A stretch of 64,000 bases of DNA from Piper betle (lineage: Eukaryota > Streptophyta > Magnoliopsida > Piperales > Piperaceae), in assembly GCA_033002965.1 (NCBI GenBank), contig JAURVB010000674.1, forward strand, positions 124,001-188,000. The letters are read 5' to 3'. Shown one piece after another: positions 25,501-37,700 of this stretch. Under the pieces are notes generated by a model. The model searched no databases, was not told the origin of the DNA, and was given only the letters and a program-made list of their open reading frames with translations. Every line of letters begins with the position of its first letter. Positions within the stretch are counted from its first letter, which is position 1. The position numbers and the translations under genes are program-made.

Positions 25501-25606
25501 GGCGTCGGCTCAGTGCACGTGTTCTGAAACTGACTCGACTCAAAAATAACGATCGAACCGACTGGTTCTAAATATAAAACCCTGACTCGAATCCGTGGGT
25601 TTTACA
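22513..25606 (+). mobile_element. Inner copy of the same LTR family, nested in the previous one
   Basis: It starts TGTAACACCCC and ends GGGTTTTACA, flanked by CTTGG at 22508-22512 and 25607-25611. The 3.09-kb copy interrupts the outer one exactly: outer sequence up to ...tactcttgg resumes at cttggccttgagcac, the same junction that is continuous inside this copy at about 23530. Features in order are a 160-bp tandem duplication, the cgtcagtaac motif, the ctctcaggcaatcgcc block, a catcctcgagggg block, AT-rich DNA and a GC-rich tail (24.45-25.1 kb). No coding capacity recognised. Confidence 0.9.
22731..23050 (+). repeat. Nearly perfect 160-bp tandem duplication inside the inner LTR copy
   Basis: aattagtaaaaattctaaaa occurs at 22731 and 22891. 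The two 160-bp units differ at one or two positions only, so the duplication is recent relative to the divergence among LTR copies. Confidence 0.93.
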
Positions 25607-28600
25607 CTTGGCCTTGAGCACAAAGGTCGAGCACTCTCAGGCAGTCACCTTTAGTACCCTTTGAAACCACAAGTCTAGACATGTGCTGCATTGCAGTACT
25701 CGTGAACCTCCACACTTCTCCAGGTATGAGGAACTCAAAGGTGGAGTTGTCAGGATCCCTCGGGAATGAAACGGCCCGCACACCATTCTAGAGCCCACTA
25801 TCGACTCACACGTGCCCGCTCGCATAGCACGGTAGTCAGATTTCCCTCATTTAATCTCTCACTGAAAACGCGAAAACTATACTATATGTATATAGGTCTA
25901 GGTTGGGATTTATACAATAGGTCCGAAGGCGTCGTGAGCTGGATCTAAAGTTCGAAAACAAACTCGAGGGATCTCATCCTCGAGGGTTATTAATCCGGAA
26001 AACTGTTGGCTAAATGGCCCGAGTTAAGTGGGATTCGATAAAATGCCACTTAACTTGTCCTGCACATGATAAATCAAATACACAATAGAGTAGCGTAAAA
26101 AAATAGAGAACGAGTCCTAAACGGACATGGTAGAAGCTCCAAGCATGTCCTCGTGCCTAGGCAGCGAGCTCCTACTCCGTACCTACACATCAAACTAAAT
26201 ACTAACACCCGCTCATGATGCATTCATACATCCTATATCACACATACATCCATCACGCATCAATCAACACACATCAACCTATATCAATTCTAGCAAGTCT
26301 ACTTAGGTTAGTTTGCATTAGATCATAATCATTACTTAGTTACCCTAATTAGTTTCTTAGCCTCCATTTTTAACACCACTTAATCAAACAAATTTCATAT
26401 TTTATCCTTAATCAATTCTACATTTATACATAAAATTATAACACGCAATTCACCAATCCTAGCATGCAATTCTAATAATCAATACTTTTAAATAATTAAG
26501 TTAAAATAAATTATACCTCGTGTGATTCGTGGCTCGAATTCGGCACCCTATGGCGTCTGAAGTTCGATAGGGTTCAATCGGGGGATTCGGTGGAAGATCA
26601 GGTGATTTCCGACGAATTTGGGTGAATCCAGTTTTTCGGTGACTTCCGGCGGTTTTCCGACGACTTTCCCGGCAATTTTCCGGTGACTGTTCCGGCGGGG
26701 CTATCGAGGGTAAAGGTTAGCACCGGCTCGGCGAGCTCGTCCCAATGGTGGTGACGGCAAAGGCGGCGGCGGAGGCGATGACCGCCGGCGGCGGCGTCGA
26801 GGTCGGTTGGGGCGGTCGGTCGTTCCAATCAGGCCCCCGGCCGACTTCGATGGCGGCGCTAGGTAAGGGGAAACATCGGGGAGGTCGAGGGGGTGGTCGT
26901 CGGGGTCACAACAGTGGGGGCGCGGACCGAACGGCGGCGAATCGACAAGGGAGGGCGTCATGGCTTGTGGGGCAATTCTGGCATCGTGGCGGTGAGACAG
27001 TGGCCGGGGTTGGTCGGGGCGGCACGGCGACGGCACAGCAAGGCGGGGCGGCGACAATCGGTGGCAGTGTGACGTTGGCGATGAGCACAAGGCGGTGGTA
27101 GGGTTTAGGTGGGGAAGTGTCAGGAAAGGAGGTGAAATACTCCAATGGCAAAATCGTAAATAAGTATTGACTCGATTCTTACTCGAGTCAAAATAATAAC
27201 TAGTTCGTAATAAATTCTAAAAAAATCTAGAAAAATATGAAAAAATAACATAAAATAAAACAAACACAACAACATCCAAATGACATGCTCTATAACTAAT
27301 AGCCCACCCGAATATAATCTAACACATCCTAATACGTTATTCGGCCTAAAAATATTTCTATGATCAAACATATAAAAAGAAAAAAATACTAGCATACTTT
27401 AATATATTCTGATGACTCATTTCTCACCATCTTCTCGACATTATCATCATATATTCAGGTACACCTGACTCTCATCGCTCATAACTCACGGCTGACCTCA
27501 ACTCAGCACGCGGTTCATGAAACTGACTCGACTCGAACCAACGGTCGAACCGACTGGTTCGGCAACGTAAAACCTTGACTCGAGTCATGGGTTTTACATT
27601 ACTAAATTGCTGGGCTGGTTTGGAATGATGGACACAAACACTAGTTTGGACTGGCGGACTTGGCATGGCCTGGTGGACATGATGTGGGTAGAGAACGCGG
27701 TCACTAGCAAATGTGCCATTGCCAAAAAATGTCAACAGAAGCACTGTTGGGGTTGCCACCGGTTGGGATCGACGGAGGGGAAGGCAGGGAACGTGATGGT
27801 AATGACGACCGGCAAGGTTCGGCAGTCGGCTGGCCGGAAAAGGGCCAAAAAGATGTAGAATCGCAACGATGTCTCCGATGGCAATTGCAGCCGCAACAGT
27901 AGTTGTGGGTGGTCTCAAAATGAAGATCTCAATAAGATGAAGCTATGTCAGTGAGCAGATCGGTTGGAGGTGGCTCGCCATCACCCGAAAATGGCCTAAA
28001 AGGGTGGCCGCGACAGTGATGAATAGTAATAAAAACTCAATCACCGACAGCGGCGTCATAGCGCCGATGGTAACAGTAAGTACAGACTGATAGCTAGCTA
28101 TGAGGTAATCACGGTTGTATTGATCCGGTGGCCAGAAGAGGGCCAGGGTCTCACTGGCGGCGAGCCAAAATGGTGGCGGCGATAATGGTGGAAATCCTCA
28201 AAATTGTGGGAAATTTCTATAAATCAACATGGTGAAGCAAGGGCTAACAAGGACGACTTAGATCTTGCCACATGGCACGATCCGAATGTCTGATAACTCT
28301 GGCCTAGTGGGGCCCACCTATGGGTATGTGTAATATATATATATATATAGATGGAAAGCTCGAATCGAGACCGTCCAAAGTCAAAACTGACTCGAGTCTT
28401 AAAAGTGACTCTATAAACGAGAATTGAGGCGAGAACACGACTACATGGGCCTCAACCTTGAACTCAATCGAGTTGAGCCCACAGGGGTACAATCCGGTGA
28501 TCTAAAATCCTTATGATGCATATAATGAAAGACCCTGAAAACTCAAATGGATACTAAACGCTGCAACGTCCTAGATCTAGGCTTAAAATGCTCGCTAACT

Positions 28601-28848
28601 CATACAAACATTTGTATACATCGCATATACACTGATAACTCATTCTATGTTGTATCATAACTGAAACTATTATACGCATGTCGCACATACTCAACCATTA
28701 TAACATGCTCATATGGCCATCTGAGCCTATACTTGTAGTCTGAATACTAGTCTAGTTCGAGCTCGTTTGAACCAACTCAATACAAACCCAAACCAGAAAA
28801 ACTACAATTAGGTAAAACTCTAACCCGAAGTGGGGGTTTTATAGTTTG

Positions 28849-29156
28849 TTGTTGACAGGGTGGTCCCTATTGCACTCTTAAGGGAGGTTCTGTCCGTTTT
28901 GTTTTTAAAAATTGATATATTTCAAACGTTTAATGAGTTTGTTTTGTTTTGAATATGAATTACATATCACAACATGTATTTAGAACAACGTTAGAACCTA
29001 AACATCTTATCCGTGCATTAAATGTTTCCATCACCATCTTGAGACGTTGAGGGTAGATTTGAATTGACTTAACCGAATTAAGTAGATTAGTGAATGGTTC
29101 GATTGCCGGTAGCATTTTCAATCCGATTCGCTAGTAAACAAAATTAGGGTGTTACA
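28849..29156 (-). mobile_element. Inverted 5'-end fragment of the TGTAACACC LTR family
   Basis: Read on the minus strand from 29156 it begins TGTAACACCC and follows the first ~308 bp of the copy starting at 21618, including ctaatctac, ggttaag, a variant of gcgtcttaagatgg and the caccctgtc block. It abuts the 3' end of the plus-strand host copy at 28843. Confidence 0.8.
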
Positions 29157-30777
29157 CGTTCACAAAGGTTTAGTTGGTCAAAATAAAGAAACAAGTTCAT
29201 AAGTAAACATACAAAGGGGGGAAAACTATGGTATACAAGTTGGACATGGCCACATGTGAACCAAATTTATCACATAAAATGTGTTTGCTAAGATAAAATA
29301 AAAATTAACACGAGGCTAAACACTTAATGTTGACCGGTAGGTTAATTTAAATGGAGCCAAACATGTTCCTAGTGATCTTGTACCTAAATTGCACCTACGT
29401 GTTACTTTCAGTCAAAGACTCCAACTGTGTTCTTCTTAGTGTGGGTCTTCTAAATTGTGTAGGATTTATTAGGAGTTTTAGTTACTTATACGGTTAGCAG
29501 TTTAATAACCGAGTAGAAACTCCATATTATTTTCTCCTACGTGTGTAAGGAAGTAGGTAATTTGACATAGACAGTTAAGGGGTATATAGTGACCAAGTTA
29601 GAGACTTCCTCTCATTATTAACGTCACCCTCTCCCACTCCCTTGTTGGCTGCAACGCCCACCCTCTCTCTTCCCTCTTCCTTGATTCCCTTGTGGAGAAA
29701 ATCAAGTTGTAACCCTTCTTCCTTCAAATTTTGGTAATTTTAGATCAAGTTTTTTCTAATTCTTCAAGGAAGGAACATCGGGCTTGAGTTATAGAAGAAA
29801 TCCACAAAGTTAAAGGTTTGTAATTGAAACCCAAATCATAATTTTAAAGAGATCATGCATATCTGTCATTAATTATGATGTTATGATGATTTATATATGT
29901 ATCATGTGAAATTTATGTTTTTATGCTAGTCACATGGTAGAATATAATGAATTTATGATAATGTATTAGAATTATGAAGATAATTATGAATTCTTTGTAT
30001 AAATTAAGTTTAAAGTTATATTTTAATATTTAGATATATGTTGAACATGATTATAAGGAAAATTAAGATTTTTTCATGTTTAATCAAAGAGTTGATAGTT
30101 TTTATTCTTAGAGTGTATAAAAATCTGTTAGAAACATGACTTGAAGTTGATACATAAATTAAAAGGATAATACATTAGAATATAGAGATATCACGTGAAA
30201 TAGAACTTGTAAAACTTGAAATAAGCTTTATAATGCAACAAGAATCATCTAAATTGAAGTTATCTATTAAACATGAGGACCGATTTATTTCATGGGTAAA
30301 ACTATCCAGTTTCATATCTGAATCGTATTGAATTTGGAACTTGTAATTGCTTACTAAAACACATATTAAATATATCCAAGTGCTTCATAAAAGTTAGAAA
30401 CAAGGTTCTAAGAATAAGATAAAGGTGACTTATTTATATTTATTATGGACATGTTTGTGATTAATCATTATTAAATTATTAATTAAATTGGTTAGTAGTA
30501 AATGATATTAATTATGTATTATAATAGTAAATTGGTCAAAATAGTTTATATCATTATGCTATAAGGGCCCTATGACATATTTGGTGTAAAATTATAACTG
30601 ATTTATCATAATAATGCATGACTAATGTCTAAGGGATAATTTATGTTCTTCCTAATTATAAATATTTATATGATGCATGATACAATTCTATTGATTTTGT
30701 CGTGAGTAAGAATGGATGAATAACTATGAAAGTATGAATGAAGTATGAATTATATTTGCTTATGATTATACTGTTAC
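29157..30777. other. TE-like non-coding DNA
   Basis: A TATA-like ggtatata at about 29581 precedes a pyrimidine-rich leader-like stretch (29600-29700), reminiscent of an LTR promoter/R region, but no matching second LTR was found. The remainder (29.85-30.75 kb) is AT-rich with no ORF worth reporting. Confidence 0.35.
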
Positions 30778-31114
30778 TCTAACACCTCCAATCTATTTCA
30801 CTTTCAAACTGAACTAGGATTGTTACAGTAGATGAAACTATCTATTATTCTAAATTAAGGCAGTCAACCGAACTTATAAAAAAAGGGACTTAGACACTCT
30901 TGCTGTCTAACGATGGAAGAGAAAGCCTTTAAAATGCACAATCAATGCATCCATGAAATGCATCCCCAAACAGAATACTATGTGAATGTTATGACAAATA
31001 ATCCTATTCAAAAATCAATTAAATAAGGACAAACATTATAAAAATTTTAAAATAAAATAAATAGAGTCTCCCTTAAAAGGGAAATAAGGGAACCAACGTG
31101 TTAAATAGCAATAT

Positions 31115-31123
31115 ATGTATGTG

Positions 31124-31180
<57 letters not shown>
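31115..31180. repeat. (TG)n(TA)n microsatellite
   Basis: A gtgtgtgtgtgt run passes into about 44 bases of alternating TA ending near 31177. Confidence 0.95.
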
Positions 31181-31342
31181 ATCACAATATAACATTTACA
31201 TTTCATGACATACCATAGTTATATCAATACAATCATAATTATAATCTGGGTGTTGACCCATCCGTTCATCACATGTGCCACAATTATCATATCAACAAGT
31301 CATATTTATAACCTAGGTCTTGACCCATCTACTAGTCACATC

Positions 31343-31861
31343 CATAGTTGCAAAATAGATTTTTGCAATTATGGACGCTCCTTCACCCCCGCCACCGTCG
31401 CTGCCTAGCCTCACCTCCCCCGTCGGCCCCGCCCCATCTCCCCTCCCTTGCACCCCCTACCCTGCCCTACCACCCCCTTCCTCATCAGCCCCAACCGTCC
31501 CCCGCTCACCTCGTCGCCACCCCAGCCCAATCTGCCCCCCTACCTCCCAAGCCGATCTCACCCCGTACCCCCCCCCCCCCACTGCGCCCCCGCCCCGCCC
31601 AATCCTCACCCTCCCCAGCCCTTCCGTCCCCGCACAAGCCACCCCGCCGCTCACCCTCACCGCCTCATCCTCCCCCCGTCCTGCCCCCGGTAACCGTTCG
31701 GAATCGGCCAATTCCGAAATCGGCTCGAATCGGTCGAAATCGGCCGATTCATGGACCAATTCTTATTAAAGCCAATTTACCCACTTTTCGGATCGAAAAC
31801 CTTCTAATTCGATTTAAATCGGCCGATTCCGAGTGGAATTAGCCTATTTTTTGCATCACTG
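31343..31861. mobile_element. hAT-like non-autonomous element with a C-rich body
   Basis: The ends are imperfect inverted repeats: CATAGTTGCAAAATAG at the left and the complement of CAGTGATGCAAAAAATAG at the right. It is flanked by 8-bp duplications gtcacatc (31335-31342) and gtcacatt (31862-31869), as expected for hAT elements. The body has a ~310-bp C-rich tract (31380-31690), then repeated cggccgattc words. Proline-rich open frames across the tract are compositional artefacts. Confidence 0.75.
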
Positions 31862-34512
31862 GTCACATTTGCAATATTTGTTATATCATTCTCAACATTT
31901 TAAGTCATTTCAAAATACTACAATACTTCACATTATGATACATCATAAGTACAATCACATAACAAGTCAAACATATCATGCTAGTTGATGTGTGTACGTA
32001 TGAAGTCATTGCTTTTCCACCAAGGCCGACATGTCACATTCTTGTTCCTCACCTATATAAATAATAGAAAACTATTAGCAACGGTTGTCATTAATCCGGA
32101 AATACCTCAATATCAAACTAGTAAATGATAGCTGACTCTCATGTAAAATAAAATAATCATATGGTTCCACTGAACACTCCAAGGGCTACTGCTGAGGAGT
32201 CATCTAGGTGCATACCAGATAGCATTCTAAACTGAACTGGAGCTGTGTCACTCTCGACAGATGCCTCTTTTGGCATTTTCTCATTTCAAAATCCCACTCT
32301 CGAGAGAAGCACAGATCCTAAGGCCTCTCTAGCCTCCATATTTTTCCTAGTCTAGTATACAAAGGCCAAGTACTCAAAGGTAGTCACCTTCAATATCCTT
32401 TGATACCACACATGCAAACATGTGTTGTACACAATAGTACTCGTATCCTCCACATCTCTTCGGGTGTAAGGAAGCTCAAGATACAGAGTTGTCAAGATCC
32501 CTCGGGAATGAAACGATCCTCTCACCAATGCAGAGCCCGTTGTGACTCACAGATGTGTTCTCTCATATTATGTGTAAATCAGTTTCTCCATCTCTTGGCT
32601 CACAAAAAATCTGATAAAAACTTTATTTATAAGGCTGGGAAGGGGATTATATAAATAGGCCCAAAGGCAACTTACTGTGGATTTAAGTTTTTGAATACAG
32701 CTCGAAGAATCTCATCCTTGAAGGTTCTTTATTCTGGAAAGTATTATGTTTAAATGACATGTGTTAAGTGGAATCCCATAAAACAACTACTCAACACGTT
32801 CTGCTATCTGTAAAATAAAACAACGATAGAATAGAACAACAAATTAGGAAGCGAGTCCTTCGGACTTGGTAGAAGCTCTAAGCGGGGTCTCATGCCTAGA
32901 CGGCTAGCTCCTACTTCATACCTACACAACCAAATGGCACACTAATGACCATGCTAACTAAGCAATGCATATATGAAATGAATGCATATGAATAAGATCA
33001 CAATCTTAATATCAAAACCAAATATACTACATATCCTCCAAAATGAAATATGATATACAACATAATCAATTTGATAAAAATTCCATACTTATGATATTTT
33101 ACCCTTAAATAAGTTTACTAATCTTAATTATGTTATTTTACCCTTAATTAGGTGTACTAATCCTTAATTATGACATTTTATATGTAATTAACTTTGTAAT
33201 CATAATTATGACATTCCACATTCAATTTCTATCATGAATTAACTTTCTAATAACTAAACAATTAACAGACACAATTATTACACTAATATATGATTTCACA
33301 ATTATAAACATGATCAATTTTATATAAAAATTCATATTCAAGTAATTCAAATCATTATTAATCACTATCGCTTGTCAAATTACATAAAAATTTCATAATT
33401 CAACACACAACTATCATGAAATTACAAGATTAAGATATTAACAAAAATTCATGAGCAATTCATAAAAATTATGGATAATATGCATAATGATTAAAATGAA
33501 TTAAAAATCTAAAATTAGAGAAACAAAGAGCATATCACATTGATTTGGAATTGAATAAGCGACAATGGTGGCTGCGGCGACGATTGCCGATTGTGCCGAG
33601 GGGTGACGATGATGATTGCCACACAGTAAGGAGGAGGCTAAGGGCTAGGGCTAAGTGGGGTTCGGGCTAACGGCAGTGGTGCTGTCGACAATCAAATAAA
33701 AGGGGGAAAAAGGCAAATGGGATAGAGGAGAGGGAAGGAGGAAAGAGGGGAAAGGAAGGGAAGGAAAGGCCGGCGAGGAGGCTGGTCGAACAACAATGAC
33801 TGGTGGCGTACTACAAGAAAATAGGGGGGAGGTTCGGTGGTGAACAGGGAAAGTGGGAAGGAAGAAGGGGAAAATGAATGAGAAGGGGAGGCTAGGTGAT
33901 AGCAGCGAGGTGGGGTCGGCGGTGGGGTAGCCGACGGGGGTGCATCAAGGACAAGGGGTGAGGTGTCGGTCGATTAGGTATCCAGTGGAAGAAAAGGGTT
34001 GACTCAGGTAAAAATGTCGGGTTTTTTTTCTAAAAAGTTTACACTCAACTAGATAGGACTAATTAAGTGTAAATGATTTCTAAAGGCTGTCGAAATGAGT
34101 CTAACACGTCATGAATGCGAGTCAAACATGTTATGAATGTAAGTCAAAAATACAAATGGAAATCAAAAAACTTGACATCCGTCGAATGACATGCTCTAAA
34201 AAACCACCAACCCTACTAAAATCCTAACCAATGCGTCCTAACAAAAACAACAGCCTAAATTTAATTTCTACGATCTACTGTGCCAAATAAAATAACCTTA
34301 TCATAATATATTCTCGTATATACTGATAACTCAGTTTGCTGTTGTGTATCTGATACTATCATCATATACTCGACTATACATGTACCCTCATAGCACATGC
34401 ACTCAGTCAACCTTGGCCCCGCATACGTATTTTTAAAGCTGAACCGATCCAAATAAATGGATAAACTGACCGGTTAGCGACTATAAAACCCTATCTTGAG
34501 TCATGAATTTTT

Positions 34513-34757
34513 TATTTTAAAATTTCTCTAATTGTTATTGTGATTTAATTGAGTTTTGAATAGGATTATTTGTCATGACAGTCACATTGTGTTTTGTTAG
34601 GGATGCATTTCATGCGTGCATGGATTGCACATTTCAGGGGTTTTCTCTTCCATCTTGAGATACTGAGAGGATCTAGGTCTATTTTTCTTGAGCTGGGTCA
34701 ACAAACTTGATTTAGAATAAGAATGGTTCAGTGAACAAGATTTGGGGTGTTAGAGCA
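34513..34757 (-). mobile_element. Inverted 5'-end fragment of the LTR family next to the 30.8-34.5 kb copy
   Basis: The reverse complement of this stretch matches 30776-31050, including gaagagaaa, gaaatgcatccc and gacaaataatcctattcaaa, and ends at 34757 in GGGGTGTTAGA, the complement of TCTAACACC. It abuts the 3' end of the plus-strand copy. Confidence 0.75.
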
Positions 34758-37700
34758 GTTATTCTATTAATGTATGTCATGGTATTTATGCACAATCATT
34801 TAAGATAAGATGGGTAATGATACTTAGCTTATGTGATTGTTTAGGCTAGGGGTGCATTACAAATGTGTACAAGGACTTCACCACGTTATTTATGTCCATT
34901 TAGTCGTATCCGTAGTATCATTAGTGATAGTGATATTGAACAAATAATATAATGTTGTTCACATGTTCTAAGCTAAAATATGAAGGTAGAAAGGAGAAGT
35001 TCGACCTTAGGAATTTTATTGCATTAGGAATTAGAAGACCTCGTGGCCAAACATGTTGAACTCTGAGGACAAGTAGAATTGTTTTTATACTTTATAATCA
35101 TGTGATAAATATCAGTTGTATAGTTTTGATATTTAATAGTGATGGCTCATAACAATTATTCTACTTTGATGTTTCATTTATGTTAAGGTATACATGTGCG
35201 TTAGTAAGATACACAGTAACGGCTTTGGTTTAGGGTTTATATATGTTAGAAAACTCAGGTCATTGCAATTTTAACCCTAGAAATAAGCATAAAATTTTCC
35301 GTGGGAAACAAAATATATATTTTTGGTACTTTCATGTTCTCTTGCATTATTTTGATCATGTAGCTCTTCACTTTCACATTCTTATTATCTACATTATTAA
35401 TTAAAAAATACATTATACATTAATAATCAAATAATTGACATTAATTCTAAAATAGAAGATTTTTGGATTAATAATAGAATCTACACGAAAAAAATGACTT
35501 GATATGAAAATATACACGTGGATAATAAGTTCAAACAATTACTAGGTAACTACAAATCAAATGTGAAATCAATATATTCTAGAAGTTAATTTAAATTTAG
35601 TTTACAAGAAATTTAAAAAAACTCGAACCTAAGAATATACCTTAATAGAATTTTGCAACTTTGACACAAGCAGCGCATGAGCTAGAGATGGTGTGCATTG
35701 TTGTGTGTGGGAAGTTGAACATCCTGTGTGCCCAAAAATACTAACTTAATCGTGTCTGAATCAAGCAAAACTTGGCTCAAACCCTTGCCATATAATCCTA
35801 CTTTACTTGAGGGGAGATTGAACAAAATATAACTCCATAAAAATAGGGGAAATTTTTGATCATATTGCCTAAAATAAATTTTATGTGATATTGTGTATTT
35901 TCTTCATTGTTAAAAAAGAAAATTCAAGAACATGATTGGCACTTAAATTTTTATTTTTGTAGTAACTCAATAAAATATTTATTATTATTATTTGTATTAC
36001 TTGGTGGGTCCTTAATTGCTAAAGGTGGGCTTTTTGGGCTCACAAATGGGCTTTAAAATTAGAAGTAGAAATAAAAATGCAATTGGTAAAATTGGATATT
36101 TCCCAAGTTTTGGGCATTGCTTGACCATCATAAACTAGCACATCTAAAAACTGCATTCAACATGACCCCTTTGTAAGGCAAGTTCCGATTTGCCGAATAG
36201 GAAAAATCTTCTAGGTTGGGAGGTAAGTTACTTCCACGTGGTAAAATAAAGGCTATCATGATAATTTTTATCAAGTAATTAATAGAAATACGGAAATGTG
36301 AGCAGACTTGGCCTCCTGACCAAGAAGATCCGGGTCGGCAAACTAGCAAATCTAAACTCTTGTAATTAATTCCTATCAATGTAAATTTTTATTGTACACT
36401 ATCGATTTTGTTTCTCAAAAAATAAAAAAAGAGAAATTTCAACATCCATATTAAGAAGGCAATAAAATCTATGCACACTTTAGACCAGCCGATAACAAGT
36501 ACATCAGGTTTCTGAGCAATTCTCAGTAAAGTGAACACATGAACTTTCATTTCCTAGCAGCCTGTGCGGCAATATTATGAGCCAGAGAGCATACTCAATG
36601 CCCCAATAATCAAGCCGGTACCTTCCCCATGGGCACTGGCCTAGACCTGTCAAAAGGTTCGCATTCATAAAACATGACTCTGCACGCCCAACTCTTGGCA
36701 AGCGGTAAGAATTACCCAGATCAAAACAATGGTTTGAATCAATCAAACTTAGGCATAATCTTCAAAAATATTCTTGTGGGCAAGCTGGCTTTTACATGCT
36801 AAAAGTTGATTCCATTTGACTAATCCAAAAGCTTTTGAGATTTATGCAATTGTAACCACAATACATCTCTTCAACAAATCTTGCGCTATTTCACCTTTCT
36901 CTGCCGTCCTCTCCAGAATCCCATGCAAAGTCATTAGTCCAAGTCAGGACATGGGAACGGGGCACGGCATGCGACAAGGAAGACTCTTGCCCTTGTGGCC
37001 TACACAGATAACAACCCTAATCGGAAAGTGATTAGAGGCTTTGGTTTTTTATATTATAGACTAAGCGAAAAGCAATAAAAGTGTATCTCTTGGGCTTATC
37101 TTTTTGGGCAATTTGCAGGCGTCCATGGCGACACATAAGATGTGGTTGGTCACCCGATTTTGCCTTCCATGGCCGACCATGATGGAGGTAGCTTGGGCTA
37201 CATGTTTCATGCTCCACCCCTCTTATTCAGAAATCTACGTTCATTGTTGGCAGCTTCGTATGTATAACTTTGAAACTTCAATATTGTTTCCATTAGAGCC
37301 ACCAAGATAATGACATGCATAACCACTTTATAAATGACTAATCTTATATAATATATTAGATTTTTTTACTTGTCAGCTGAACAAAAGATGAGTGCTGATG
37401 TCAGGATCTATAAATTTTTTAAATTTATTTTTGCCCACAAAAATTTCTGGAATTAAATTTATTCTTTGATTTTTCAAGTCAAACTCTATAAATGAGTCGC
37501 ATGTTTATTACATTATGTTATTTTTTATTTATAACCAAATTAATATTTTAAAGTAGTTTAAATCATACATTATGTCACATAAAAAAATGTATACTAATTT
37601 TATATAATTTTTTATTTGTTAAATATAAAAATACTATAAATTGACTCCATTTTAGAGTAAATTTCAAGCTGGCTCTACTTAAGTTGACTAGTATCAGTTC

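Larger units (their letters stand above)
21618..27598 (+). mobile_element. Complete LTR-type insertion (probable solo LTR) with perfect target duplication
   Basis: It starts TGTAACACCCAG and ends GGGTTTTACA, i.e. TG...CA ends, and is flanked by TTACT on both sides (21613-21617 and 27599-27603). A second family member interrupts it at 22513-25611. Without that insert it is about 2.88 kb. No reverse transcriptase, integrase, primer-binding site or polypurine tract was seen, so a solo long LTR is the best reading; a non-autonomous LARD is the alternative. The interior runs from AT-rich at 26.2-26.5 kb to GC-rich at 26.5-27.1 kb. Confidence 0.85.
19167..28843 (+). mobile_element. Old, degraded plus-strand copy of the TGTAACACC LTR family (host copy)
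   Basis: It opens with TATAACACCCC at 19167 and ends with GGGTTTTATA at 28834-28843, degenerate versions of the family ends. Internal blocks align in order with the copy beginning at 61073; for example the catgtggtccaagctccaag block (20741) matches 62050, and the ggtctgggtta block (21605) matches 63363. The GC-rich tail is 27.6-28.5 kb. A younger copy (21618-27598) is inserted in it. No coding sequence. The left end is the least certain point because the first ~1 kb is strongly diverged. Confidence 0.55.
30779..34512 (+). mobile_element. Diverged copy of the TGTAACACC LTR family
   Basis: The start (TCTAACACCTCC) and the internal blocks follow the family order: aaagggaaataagg (31078), cacctatataaataatagaa (about 32050), the actcaaaggtagtcacc block (about 32373), catccttgaagg (about 32713), gacttggtagaagctctaag (about 32862), and a purine/GC-rich tail at 33.55-34.0 kb. 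The end near 34512 is eroded (gaattttttа-like in place of GGGTTTTACA). A hAT-like element (31343-31861) and a long microsatellite sit inside. No target duplication could be shown. Confidence 0.65.

Noticed and set aside
24525..27151. Long open frames on both strands in GC-rich stretches (e.g. 24664-25194, 26701-27101)
   Set aside because: They lie in corresponding GC-rich tails of nested LTR copies, overlap on both strands, have Arg/Pro/Gly-rich composition from CGG repeats, and are not conserved between the copies.
31348..31842. Proline-rich open frames (up to 164 residues)
   Set aside because: Produced by the C-rich body of a hAT-like element; open in all three plus frames, as expected from composition alone.
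36001..37320. Possible organelle DNA insertion
   Set aside because: No plastid or mitochondrial gene, tRNA or rRNA signature could be found.
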